Source: a bacterium
GTDB taxonomy: Bacteria; Oederibacteriota; CAKKQC01
DNA: 64,000 nt
NCBI GenBank assembly: GCA_919901855.1
Contig: CAKKQC010000027.1
Location: 62,001-126,000 of the forward strand
Direction of reading: 5' to 3'
The notes below the pieces were generated by a model. It did no database searches. It worked only from the letters and a program-made list of their open reading frames with translations, and was not told the origin of the DNA. Below are positions 17,093-25,402 of the stretch, in pieces; position 1 is the stretch's first letter; every line of letters begins with the position of its first letter. The position numbers were made by a program, and so were the translations under genes.

Positions 17093-18382
17093 ATGAAGCT
17101 CATTCTGTCAGTCCTGATCGTGATGACCGCGAATGGAGCGGCACTCGCCGGGTCCGCGCCGGTGGATGCCGGCGAGACCTACCAGGATCTCGCCTCGATG
17201 CTCACCGCGACGCACGAGAAGGCCGCGGGCGCGCTGCTGGAAGTTGCCTCGACGCCCTGGATAGGCACCGAATCCGTTTGCGGCCTCGACATCGATGCCG
17301 CCGGGAACCCCGTTGCCGTCGGACCGGGGGTGGGGGGAAGATTCGAAGGCGGTAGGCTCGTCGAAATGTGGCACGAAACCCGGGTAACGAAGTTCGACTC
17401 CTCACTTCATCTCGTCTGGAGCAGATCCTCGGATCGGGTCGACATGCGCCGCCCCAACGCCGAAGCGTCCTTCCGCCCGGCTGATCTGGCCGTTGCACGC
17501 GACGGGTCCATTCTGATCGTAGGCGGCGGATCAGGTGGTTGGGAAATGCGCAAGTTCTCGCCCGACGGAGCGTTGCAGTGGACCGCGAGCCTCGACGGCC
17601 CTGATCCCTCCCGGAGCAGGCCGACGAGAATCGTGCTCGACACCGAAGGCAACGCCCTCGTAACTGGGATGGTCGGCTCGAACGGCTCCGGCGGAATTCC
17701 AGAGCTTCCAATCCTGAATGTTGATCCCGCCGGGAAAGTCGTCTGGCGGTCCGTGATCGGCCCTGCCGGGGAGGAACTCGCCGTCGAAGGGCTGGCCATG
17801 ACCGGGGACGGAGGACTCTTGGCGGCCGTCACCGGGCACTACAGCGGACATATCGTCCGGCTCGACGCCCGCGGAAAAGAGCGCTGGCGGCGCGCGTTTC
17901 CCTTGCGGGCCGGGTACCTCGGAAGAGTAGGCGACGTGGTCCTGGAGCCGGGAGGGGCAGCGTATGTGGTCGGCGTGGAATACAACCCGAAGAACTACAA
18001 CTACGACAGCTATCGCTGGACCCTCGCCAAGTATGCACCCGATGGAACCCTCGTATGGAGCCGGACAGGTTATACGTGGAGCAACAGCTCCAACCTCGAG
18101 TACGCAGGGAAGCTGCGGCGTACCGCGGACGGGGGGATCATTGTGGGCGGAGTATCCTGTCGCCCAACCTACGACTCTCCGGAGAACTGGTATCTCTTCG
18201 AGGTCCGGCCGGATGGCAGGATCGCCTGGTACTACGATGTCGGAACGGAAATGAACGAGAGGGTGGATAGGCTCGTCCTGAGCACAGACGGCACGATCCT
18301 CGTAGCCGGGTCTGTAGGGAGCGCGTTCATCAGGGTCTACCGCAAGAACCCATCCTCGACCCGGCCGGGAGCGCCGCGATGA
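17093..18382 (+). CDS. Secreted beta-propeller-like repeat protein
   Basis: From the ATG at 17093 the product has 429 residues and begins MKLILSVLIVMTANGAALAG, a Sec signal peptide. The mature part has recurring blade-like units with a (K/R)-(F/Y)-x-x-DG-x-L-x-W-x-R/T signature (for example KFSPDGALQWTAS and KYAPDGTLVWSRT) alternating with ...VDTEGNALVTG-type strands. This resembles delta-60/SBBP or PQQ-like propellers found in secreted bacterial proteins. No enzymatic motif is seen, so a binding or structural role outside the cell is inferred. Its stop overlaps the start of the next gene (ATGA at 18379), a paralog of the same layout. Confidence 0.75.
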   Translation: MKLILSVLIVMTANGAALAGSAPVDAGETYQDLASMLTATHEKAAGALLEVASTPWIGTESVCGLDIDAAGNPVAVGPGVGGRFEGGRLVEMWHETRVTKFDSSLHLVWSRSSDRVDMRRPNAEASFRPADLAVARDGSILIVGGGSGGWEMRKFSPDGALQWTASLDGPDPSRSRPTRIVLDTEGNALVTGMVGSNGSGGIPELPILNVDPAGKVVWRSVIGPAGEELAVEGLAMTGDGGLLAAVTGHYSGHIVRLDARGKERWRRAFPLRAGYLGRVGDVVLEPGGAAYVVGVEYNPKNYNYDSYRWTLAKYAPDGTLVWSRTGYTWSNSSNLEYAGKLRRTADGGIIVGGVSCRPTYDSPENWYLFEVRPDGRIAWYYDVGTEMNERVDRLVLSTDGTILVAGSVGSAFIRVYRKNPSSTRPGAPR

Positions 18383-19587
18383 CCGGCAACGCGCGGATCG
18401 CCGTCGCCGTCGCGGCACTCGCCTTCCTGCCGGCCTCCAAGGCGACGGCTGCCGCGATCCCGCTCAAGCTCGCGTGGATCAGGGCCGGAATGCAGATCCA
18501 GTTCACGCGCGTGATCCAGACCGACGCCGGGACCTTTGCTGGCGGCCTGGCGATGGCGTCGGACGAAAGAACGGGGCTCCCGAGTATCACGGGCGTGCTG
18601 GTGAGAATGGACCGGAACGGCAAAGACCTCTGGCGACGGGGTCTGCTCGATGATCCCGAAGCGATCGCGACGCTCAACGATCTCATCCTGGACGACGCCG
18701 GCAACCTCGTGGCCGCCGGTTTCGCGTCGCCCGAGGGAACCGTGCCGCTCCTGACGATCATGGGGTCCGAGCACGGTCGCCGCTGGGTGGTGGCGAAATA
18801 CGGCCCGGATGGCGCCATCCTGTGGAGCCGGACGTACAACCACTCTGAGCAGGATAACGACATGGCAAACGCGGTCGCGACGGATCCTGAAGGCGCGGTC
18901 TACGCGGTCGGGACCGAGCATCGGCACGATCTCGGACAGCAGGCCAACTGGCACATAAGGAAATACGACGCGCGTGGCGCCCTGCAGTGGACGGCCTCCT
19001 TCAGCGGCACGGCGGGTGGCGACGACGTGGCGGTAGCCGCACGGTGGCTGAAGACCGGCGAGTTGGCCGTCTACGGATCCGAGGCAACGGGTGGCTGGAT
19101 GATCCGCGGCTACGGACCGGATGGTGCGCAGCGATGGACCACGGGGCGCCTCTCGGAGGAAACGGCGGGTTCCGCAACCGACAAGCGGGGACTGGCATCG
19201 TCACCGGCGGGGGATGTGTGGGCGTATCACCAGCAGGGGGCCGACCTGATCACCGATATCGTGTCTGCGGGGACGGCTGGACGCGTGCGAAAGTCCGTCT
19301 TCAAGTCTCCTGGGACGAGTGGCGGCGCGTGGGGCCAGACGGCCGACGGGCGACCGTGCCATGCAGTCGTCCAGCAGGACCCGGTCGCACCCGGAAGGGA
19401 GCAGTTCGTTATCGAGGTGTTCAACCTTGATGGAACGATGACCCGCCGATTCATCTACACGCCGGACCGTCCCACGGGAATGAAAGCCGTTGATGTATGG
19501 ATCGACGAGTCGCACCGCGCCTGTTTCGTCTCGGGGCTGAACGCGGACGCCTCCGCGCTCTTCTGTCTGCGATTCGTCGAGCCCTGA
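18379..19587 (+). CDS. Secreted beta-propeller-like repeat protein, tandem paralog
   Basis: This 402-residue protein overlaps the previous gene by four bases and repeats its architecture: a signal peptide (MTGNARIAVAVAALAFLPASKATAA), then propeller-like units with KYGPDGAILWSRTYN, KYDARGALQWTASF and GYGPDGAQRWTT. The pair look like an old tandem duplication that has diverged. Function is unknown; secretion and a shared role with its partner are inferred from the overlap. The base composition of the pair appears somewhat lower in GC than the flanking genes. It converges on btuD with a 76-base gap containing only a weak CCCG-GTAA-CGGG hairpin. Confidence 0.75.
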   Translation: MTGNARIAVAVAALAFLPASKATAAAIPLKLAWIRAGMQIQFTRVIQTDAGTFAGGLAMASDERTGLPSITGVLVRMDRNGKDLWRRGLLDDPEAIATLNDLILDDAGNLVAAGFASPEGTVPLLTIMGSEHGRRWVVAKYGPDGAILWSRTYNHSEQDNDMANAVATDPEGAVYAVGTEHRHDLGQQANWHIRKYDARGALQWTASFSGTAGGDDVAVAARWLKTGELAVYGSEATGGWMIRGYGPDGAQRWTTGRLSEETAGSATDKRGLASSPAGDVWAYHQQGADLITDIVSAGTAGRVRKSVFKSPGTSGGAWGQTADGRPCHAVVQQDPVAPGREQFVIEVFNLDGTMTRRFIYTPDRPTGMKAVDVWIDESHRACFVSGLNADASALFCLRFVEP

Positions 19588-19663
19588 ACGGTCAGCCCGC
19601 CGGGATCCTGCAGGGCCTGCGTCCCGGTAACGGGCACCGCACCTTCCCCTCGCCCTGCAATCG

Positions 19664-20422
19664 CTACCCCACCACGGGGACGACCGAGCGGCCGCGGCCC
19701 GCGAGCCGGATGCGCACCCCGAACGCGCGCGCGCACGCGGACGAGGCCAGCACCCGGCGTGGCGGGCCGTCGGCCGTGAGCCGGCCCCGGTCGAGCAGGA
19801 GCAGGCGGTCGCACCCCCTGGCCAGTTGCCAGAACTCGTGCGAGGCGATGACGATCGTCCGGCCGCCGAGGGCAAGCCGCCGGAGCAGCCCGAGGAGGTC
19901 GAGCGCGTGCCGGACGTCGAGGTGGACCGTGGGCTCGTCGAGGAGCAGGACGCCGGCCTCCTGCGCCAACGCCCGCGCGATGACCGCGCGCTTGCGCTCT
20001 CCCCCGGAGAGCTCCTCGAGCAGGCGGTCGGCCGCCCGCTGAATATCCATCTCGCGCATCGCCAGCGAGGCCGCCAGCCGGTCCCGGCGGTGCAGCCAGC
20101 CGAACCTCCCCACGTAGGGCGTGCGGCCCAGCTCGACCAGCTCGCGGACGGTGAGCGGATGGGCCGCCGCCTCCTCCTGCGGCACCAGCGCGATCCGGCG
20201 GGCGACTTCCCGCGACTTGAGCCGGCCAAGGTCGTCGCTCCCCAGCGCGACCGAGCCCGCGGTCACCGGCAGGAGCCGCGCGAGGCACCTCAGCAGCGTC
20301 GACTTCCCGCAGCCGTTGGGCCCCAGCACGCCGGTCACCGTCCCGGGCTTCAGCGCGAACGAGATGCCGTGCAGGACCGCGTGCGCGCCGTATCCGGCCG
20401 AGATCCGCCGGCACGAAATCAA
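19664..20422 (-). CDS. btuD: Cobalamin/corrinoid ABC transporter ATP-binding protein
   Basis: The 252-residue ATPase has Walker A GPNGCGKST, Q-loop ALVPQEE, signature LSGGERKR and Walker B VLLLDEPTVHLD, all typical of the FecE/BtuD family that drives vitamin B12, haem or siderophore import. The frame stays open far upstream, but the start is the TTG at 20422: it overlaps the btuC stop (TTGA) and has GGGAGG six bases before it. It is the last gene of the cobalamin operon, next to btuC and btuF, which fixes the likely substrate as cobalamin or cobinamide. Confidence 0.92.
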   Translation of the reverse strand: MISCRRISAGYGAHAVLHGISFALKPGTVTGVLGPNGCGKSTLLRCLARLLPVTAGSVALGSDDLGRLKSREVARRIALVPQEEAAAHPLTVRELVELGRTPYVGRFGWLHRRDRLAASLAMREMDIQRAADRLLEELSGGERKRAVIARALAQEAGVLLLDEPTVHLDVRHALDLLGLLRRLALGGRTIVIASHEFWQLARGCDRLLLLDRGRLTADGPPRRVLASSACARAFGVRIRLAGRGRSVVPVVG

Positions 20423-21453
20423 TGAGCCCTCCCGGTCTGTCTCGCGTACCGCACGAGCAGGACAAGGAAGAACGGTCCGCCCAGGAGCGAGGTCACGACA
20501 CCAGCGGGCAGCTCGGAGGGCGCGACGACGACCCGGGCCAGCGCGTCCGCGAAGAGGACGACGGCGGCGCCGCACAGCGCCGAGGCCGGGATGAGCGCGC
20601 GGTGGTCCGGCCCCACCAGGATCCGGCAGATGTGCGGAGCCACGAGCCCCACGAACCCGATCGGGCCGGCGGCCGCGACCGCCGCCCCCGTGAGCAGGGA
20701 GGCGAGGACGAAGAGCCGGCGCTTCGCCGGCTCTATCCCGACGCCGAGCGACTCCGCGACCTCCTCGCCCAGGATCAGGGCGTTGAGGTCGCGGGCCTGC
20801 GCCCACGCGAGCGCGATGCCGGCGGCGGCGACCGCTCCCGTCCAGCGGATCGCGGACGGGGTCAGCGGCTCGAGCCGGCCCATGAGCCACGAGAGGATCT
20901 CGAGGTACCGCGGCCCCGAGAGGAACGCGAGCAGCATGGCCACCGCCGAGAGGAACGCGCTCACGACGACGCCCGCGAGGATGAGCGTCGTCACCTGGAG
21001 CCGGCCCCGCGCGTGAGCCAGGAGGTAGACGGCGGCCAGGGCCAGGAGCGCGCCGCCGAAGGCGACGAGGGGCATGGCGTAGATCCCGAATATGAAGGTG
21101 GGCAACCCCAGGAGGACGGCGGCGGTCACGGCGAGGGCCGCCCCCGACGAGACCCCGAGGAGATACGGCTCGGCAAGCGGGTTGCGCAGGAGACCCTGGA
21201 GGATCGCGCCCGAGACCCCGAGGAGCGCTCCCACGCAGGCCCCGGTCAGGATGCGCGGGAGCCGGACCTCGGCCAGGATCCGCCGGTGCGTCTCCGGGAG
21301 GTCCGCCCCGCCCCCGGCCGCCCACCGCGCGACTTCGGCCAGCGGGATCCCGGCCGGCCCGACGGCTACCGCGAGCACGGCGGCGGCGAGGACCGCGAGC
21401 GCGAGGGCCGCGATCCCGGCGGTTCGGCGATGTCCCGAAGCGTCCGGGCTCAC
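20419..21453 (-). CDS. btuC: Cobalamin/corrinoid ABC transporter permease
   Basis: This 344-residue protein belongs to the FecCD/BtuC permease family with about ten membrane helices. It shows the family landmarks RLPR(I/L)-x-x-G-x-x-VGA-x-L near residue 67, GA-x-LQG-L-LRNPLA-x-P-x-LLG, and the cytoplasmic coupling region with GPIGFVGL-x-APH. The start is a GTG at 21453 that overlaps the btuF stop (GTGA); the frame is open further upstream but that part overlaps btuF. Together with BtuF and BtuD it would form an inner-membrane B12 importer. Confidence 0.93.
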   Translation of the reverse strand: MSPDASGHRRTAGIAALALAVLAAAVLAVAVGPAGIPLAEVARWAAGGGADLPETHRRILAEVRLPRILTGACVGALLGVSGAILQGLLRNPLAEPYLLGVSSGAALAVTAAVLLGLPTFIFGIYAMPLVAFGGALLALAAVYLLAHARGRLQVTTLILAGVVVSAFLSAVAMLLAFLSGPRYLEILSWLMGRLEPLTPSAIRWTGAVAAAGIALAWAQARDLNALILGEEVAESLGVGIEPAKRRLFVLASLLTGAAVAAAGPIGFVGLVAPHICRILVGPDHRALIPASALCGAAVVLFADALARVVVAPSELPAGVVTSLLGGPFFLVLLVRYARQTGRAH

Positions 21454-22334
21454 TTCGGGTGGATCTTCCCGATCAGGACTTCGAGCCCGTCCACGAGCCG
21501 GGGGCCCGGCCGCAGGATCAGGTCCATGTTCAGGTCGCCGTACACCCGCCCCGCTTTGACGGCCTTCAGGCCGCCCCACCCCGGCCGCGACCCCACCTGG
21601 GCCACGGCGTCCGCGGCCCGGTCGCAACGCGAGAGCAGGATGACGTCCGGGTCCGCGGCCAGGATCGTCTCCGCCGAGAGCCGCGGGTAGTCGCCGACCG
21701 TCCCCGCCGCGACGTTCGTGCCGCCGGCGAGCCGGATCAACTCGCCCGCGTAGCTCGTGTCGCCGAACGACATGATCGGGTCCCCGCTCAGCTCGAAGTA
21801 GACCTTCGGGCGGGACGCCGCCGGAAGGTCCTTGAGTGGCGCCGTCAGCCGGGCCACCCGGCCCCGCAACGAGGCCACGAGCGCGGAAGCCGTCTCCTGC
21901 CGGCCAACCACCCGGCCCAGTAGGGTGATATTCCGGAAGACCCCCTCGAGCCCCGAGGGGTACATGACGAGCACGGGGATCGATCCCTGCCGCAGCCGCA
22001 GGACGAGGTCGCGTTGCGCCCCCCCGGTGGCCACCACGAGATCCGGGCGCTTGGCGAGGATCGCTTCGAGGGACGGCGCGAAGAACTCGCCCACGCCCGG
22101 GATCCGGGACGCCGCCGCGGGATAATCGCAGAGCGTCGTGACCCCCACGATCCGCTTCCCCGCCTGGAGCGCGAACAGGATCTCGGTCGCGCCCGGCGAG
22201 AGGCATACGATGCGGGCGGGGGCGCCCGCGATCAGGACCGTCGTCCCGACGTCATCGACGACGCGCAAGGGTGTCGCCGCGGAAGCAGGCGCTTCGCCGG
22301 CCAATATCGCAACGAGGAGCCAGGCGGCGATCAC
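21450..22334 (-). CDS. btuF: Cobalamin-binding periplasmic protein
   Basis: A 294-residue substrate-binding protein of the BtuF/FepB class. It has a short signal peptide (to about residue 19, ASA), then the class III binding-protein fold: RIVCLSPGATEILFALQ near residues 41-57, an IVGVTTLCDYP-x-x-A block, and E-x-ILAKRPDLVVA. The GTG start overlaps the stop of the preceding chelatase-like gene by four bases (GTGA). It would deliver corrinoid to BtuCD in the periplasm. Confidence 0.92.
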   Translation of the reverse strand: MIAAWLLVAILAGEAPASAATPLRVVDDVGTTVLIAGAPARIVCLSPGATEILFALQAGKRIVGVTTLCDYPAAASRIPGVGEFFAPSLEAILAKRPDLVVATGGAQRDLVLRLRQGSIPVLVMYPSGLEGVFRNITLLGRVVGRQETASALVASLRGRVARLTAPLKDLPAASRPKVYFELSGDPIMSFGDTSYAGELIRLAGGTNVAAGTVGDYPRLSAETILAADPDVILLSRCDRAADAVAQVGSRPGWGGLKAVKAGRVYGDLNMDLILRPGPRLVDGLEVLIGKIHPK

Positions 22335-23065
22335 GACAGGAGCCTCTGCGCTTCGGCCTCGATGATCGCGGCCAGCCGCGGATCATCGGCCAGCGGCTTG
22401 CCCAGGTAGATCTTGACGCCCCCGTACGAGGTCCGCCAGCCCTCGATCGCCCGCGAGAGGTCGCGCATGAAGAGGCCCCCGAATACCAGGCAGGGCAGGA
22501 CGGACACGAACGGCGGCCTCGCCGCCAGGACCTCGGACATGACGGCGGCCAGCAGCGGCTCCCCCTGGTCGAGGTACGCGTACCGGACCGCGAGCCCGGT
22601 CCGCATCCGGACCACGCCCGCCAGCCGCTCCACCGCGTCCCGGTTCGCGAGCGCCACCGACCCCGCGGCGATGAGCACGACGACCGACCGGGGCGTCTCC
22701 AGCGCCTCGACCGGGACCTCGTCCGCGAGGATGTCGGGCGTGGCCTCGTGATCGCCCAGCGGCTTCGCTACCCTGATCACGGCGCCGGGCCGGCGGGCCG
22801 ACGCCTCGGCCACCGTGTTCGCGAGATCCTCCTCCACGTGGCCCCCGGGAAAGAGGAAGCAAGGCAGGACGGCGATGGGGGCCGCGCCCGCCGCCAGGAG
22901 ATCCTGCAAGACCTCGAGGAGCAGGGGGCGGCCGGAGTCGAGGAAGGCGCTCTCGACCCGCCAGCCCGGCCGGCGGGCGCGGACCTCGCCCGCCAGCCGG
23001 ACGAACGCCTCGTTCCGCTCGGTCTCCCGCGACCCGAAGGACACGAGAACGACGGCGGGCTTCAT
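22331..23065 (-). CDS. CbiX/CbiK-like chelatase-family protein lacking most metal-site histidines
   Basis: The 244-residue protein consists of two similar chelatase halves, as in sirohydrochlorin cobaltochelatases that insert Co2+ early in B12 synthesis. The first half starts MKPAVVLVSFGSRETERN, like CbiK, and keeps the PGGH76-x-EEDL metal-binding His. Where CbiX has a His in its GHGSR loop, this protein has Phe10; the second half has IAAGS and GGLFMRDL in place of the two His motifs. So only one of four usual positions is His. Catalysis is thus doubtful; a corrinoid- or tetrapyrrole-binding role in salvage is an alternative. It overlaps cobS (ATGA) and btuF (GTGA). Confidence 0.75.
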   Translation of the reverse strand: MKPAVVLVSFGSRETERNEAFVRLAGEVRARRPGWRVESAFLDSGRPLLLEVLQDLLAAGAAPIAVLPCFLFPGGHVEEDLANTVAEASARRPGAVIRVAKPLGDHEATPDILADEVPVEALETPRSVVVLIAAGSVALANRDAVERLAGVVRMRTGLAVRYAYLDQGEPLLAAVMSEVLAARPPFVSVLPCLVFGGLFMRDLSRAIEGWRTSYGGVKIYLGKPLADDPRLAAIIEAEAQRLLS

Positions 23066-23814
23066 GCCATCATCCGGAGCGCGGCCGGCAGCGCCGCGAG
23101 CCAGACGAGCTCGCCAAGCTCGTTCACGGCCCCGAGCACGTCGCCAGTGATTCCGCCCAGGGCCCGGGCCGCAACGGCGCCGGCGAGCCAGGCCGCGACA
23201 AGCACGACGGTGGTCGCCACCAGCCCCGCGACGTGGAACAGCCCACCCGCGAGCGCCGCGGTCAGCGCCACCGCCACCGCCACAGTGACAGGGCCCAGAT
23301 ACTCGACGAACGGCGCCGCCGTGCCGCCCTCGCGCCTGGCGTACGGGAACGCCACGGCCGGGACCAGCATCGCGCACCGGCTCGCGGCGGCCATCGCGAC
23401 GAGCGCGGTCCACGCGATCGACCGCGGCAGGGAGGCGATGAGCGCGACCTTGAGGATCAGGACGAGCGCCACCGTGGCCGCGCCCATTGCCCCGATCCGG
23501 CTGTCGTCCATGATCCGCAGTTTCTCCTCCCGGCTCTTGTGCGACCCGAGGGCGTCCGCCAGATCGGCCACCCCGTCGAGATGGAGCCCGCCGGTGACGA
23601 CCGCGAGCACGGCCACGGCGACCGCCGCCGCGGCTCCCGGCCCGACGAACCGGGTCCATCCCACCAGCACTCCCGCCGCCAGCAGGCCGAGCAGGGCGCC
23701 GACGACGGGAAACCACGCCATGGCCCGGGCCAGCTCGGGCCCGCCGAACGCGGCCCGGATGCGCACGGGGATCACGGTCAGGAACTGGAGGGCGATCGGG
23801 AAGCCCAGCATCAT
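23062..23814 (-). CDS. cobS: Adenosylcobinamide-GDP ribazoletransferase
   Basis: This 250-residue, very hydrophobic protein is cobalamin synthase, which joins adenosylcobinamide-GDP and alpha-ribazole (phosphate) at the membrane as the last assembly step. The family motif GGLHLDGVADLADALG is present near residues 74-89, followed by R-I-MDDSRIGAMG. Length fits CobS. The ATG at 23814 overlaps the cobT stop (ATGA), and the gene's own stop overlaps the next start. Its place between cobT and the chelatase-like gene in a salvage operon supports the assignment. Confidence 0.95.
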   Translation of the reverse strand: MMLGFPIALQFLTVIPVRIRAAFGGPELARAMAWFPVVGALLGLLAAGVLVGWTRFVGPGAAAAVAVAVLAVVTGGLHLDGVADLADALGSHKSREEKLRIMDDSRIGAMGAATVALVLILKVALIASLPRSIAWTALVAMAAASRCAMLVPAVAFPYARREGGTAAPFVEYLGPVTVAVAVALTAALAGGLFHVAGLVATTVVLVAAWLAGAVAARALGGITGDVLGAVNELGELVWLAALPAALRMMA

Positions 23815-24872
23815 GACTCCATTCTCCCCGAGACCCCCGCCTCGCCGAAAGTCGCCATCCCGTCCATAACGTCCAGCGCGGCGTCGATCAGGGGCATGAC
23901 CAGCGCGGCCCCCGTGCCCTCGCCTAGCCGCAGTTCGAGGCTCAGGACCGGCTTCAAACCGAGGAATTCGAGCATGAGCCGGTGGCCCGGCTCCGCCGAC
24001 ACGTGGGCCGCGATCAGGCTGTCCTTGACGGCCGGCGCAATGGCCGCCGCGACGAGCGCCGCCGCCCCCGAGATGAACCCGTCGATCACGACCGGGACCC
24101 GGCGGGCGGCCGCCCCCAGCATGACCCCCGCCAGCCCCCCGATCTCGAACCCGCCGACCTTGGCCAGCAGTCCCACGCCGTCCGCGCGGTCCGGCCGGTT
24201 TACCTCGAGCGCCCGCGTAACCGCCGCGATCTTGCGCGCCAGCCCCTGGTCGTCGACCCCCGTCCCGCGCCCCGCGAGACGGTCCACGGGCAGCCCCGTG
24301 AGTACCGCCGCGATCGCCGTACTCGGCGTCGTGTTCGCGATCCCCATGTCGCCGGTGGCTACGAGGTCAAGGCCCCTCGCTATCTCCTCCTCCACGATCC
24401 CGATCCCGGCCTCGAGCGCCCGAACCGCGTCGGCGCGGCTCATCGCGGGCCCGCGGGCGATGTTGGCCGTCCCCGGCCCGATCCGGCGCGAGACCAGTGA
24501 CGGGTGCGGCGCGAGCGCCTCCGCGACCCCCATGTCCACGACGATCACGCGCGCGCCCGCCCGGCGCGCGAGCACGTTGATCGCCGCCCCGCCCGCCAGG
24601 AAGTTGATGACCATCTGCGGCGTGACCGCGGGCGGATAGGCGCTCACGCCCTCGGCCGCCACGCCGTGGTCTCCCGCCATCACGATCACGGCCTTGCGCG
24701 GCAGGGAGGGCCGCTCCGACCCCGTGATGCCCGCGATCCGCTCCACGAGCTCCTCGAGCCGGCCGAGGCTCCCCGGCGGCTTCGTGAGGCTGTCCAGCCG
24801 AGCGCGAGCCCGCGCCATCGCCGCCCGGTCCGGGGACTTGATCCTGGCGATAGTGTCTTCGAGCAGGCTCAT
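23811..24872 (-). CDS. cobT: Nicotinate-nucleotide-dimethylbenzimidazole phosphoribosyltransferase
   Basis: The 353-residue enzyme makes alpha-ribazole phosphate, the lower ligand, from nicotinate mononucleotide and dimethylbenzimidazole. Family blocks are clear: LTKPPGSLGRLE (30-41), VMAGDHGV, YP-x-VT-x-QMV-x-NF, GDMGIANTT and the near C-terminal RLGEGTGAAL holding the catalytic Glu. Length is normal. The ATG at 24872 overlaps the cobU stop (ATGA). The longer open frame upstream is not used, since it lies within cobU. Confidence 0.96.
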   Translation of the reverse strand: MSLLEDTIARIKSPDRAAMARARARLDSLTKPPGSLGRLEELVERIAGITGSERPSLPRKAVIVMAGDHGVAAEGVSAYPPAVTPQMVINFLAGGAAINVLARRAGARVIVVDMGVAEALAPHPSLVSRRIGPGTANIARGPAMSRADAVRALEAGIGIVEEEIARGLDLVATGDMGIANTTPSTAIAAVLTGLPVDRLAGRGTGVDDQGLARKIAAVTRALEVNRPDRADGVGLLAKVGGFEIGGLAGVMLGAAARRVPVVIDGFISGAAALVAAAIAPAVKDSLIAAHVSAEPGHRLMLEFLGLKPVLSLELRLGEGTGAALVMPLIDAALDVMDGMATFGEAGVSGRMES

Positions 24873-25402
24873 GGCTGCACCTCCCGCTTCAGTTCCACCG
24901 GATACCCGCTCACCATCAAGGTCGCCTCGCCGGCCGCACCCGCCACGATCTGGTTCGCGGCGCCCGCGAGGTCCCGGAACCTTCGTCCCAGCTCGCTGGC
25001 CGGCACCACGCCGGACCCGACCTCGTTGGAGACCACGATGACGTCCGGCCCGGGCCCGGCGGCTGCCGCCACGAAATCCCGCACCCGGCCCTCGATCGTC
25101 TCGTCCGGCTCGCCGGCCAGGATCCGGCTCGAGACGAACATCGTGAGGCAGTCCACGATCGCGACGTCGCACCGGCCCGCGGCGGCGCGAATCGCGCCCG
25201 CGACGTCCCGGTCCTCCTCGACCGTCTCCCACTCCGCCGGACGGGTACTCCGGTGCGCGGCCACGCGCCGCCGCATCTCGTCGTCGCCGGGGACGCACGT
25301 GGCGATGAACAGCACGCGGACGCCCCGGCGGCGCGCCAGCTCGACCGCCCGCCGGCTCTTGCCGCTCCGGACTCCGCCCGTGAGATAGGTGAGCCTCCCC
25401 AT
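24869..25402 (-). CDS. cobU: Bifunctional adenosylcobinamide kinase/guanylyltransferase
   Basis: This 177-residue enzyme phosphorylates adenosylcobinamide and adds GMP to it. It has the P-loop GGVRSGKS (9-16) and the CobU signature EMRRRVAAHRSTRPAEW with the guanylylated His, then a DCLTMF block and a late SNEVGSG motif. Length fits. The ATG at 25402 overlaps the btuB stop by one base (TAATG). With CobT and CobS it completes conversion of scavenged cobinamide to cobalamin; no ring-synthesis genes are visible here. Confidence 0.95.
   Translation of the reverse strand: MGRLTYLTGGVRSGKSRRAVELARRRGVRVLFIATCVPGDDEMRRRVAAHRSTRPAEWETVEEDRDVAGAIRAAAGRCDVAIVDCLTMFVSSRILAGEPDETIEGRVRDFVAAAAGPGPDVIVVSNEVGSGVVPASELGRRFRDLAGAANQIVAGAAGEATLMVSGYPVELKREVQP

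Noticed and set aside
19588-19663. Possible terminator between the second propeller gene and btuD
   Set aside because: Only a four-base CCCG/CGGG stem with no T-run is found; too weak to call.
20419-22206. Extension of btuC far upstream
   Set aside because: The extra part overlaps all of btuF in another frame; a GTG at the btuF stop gives normal BtuC length.
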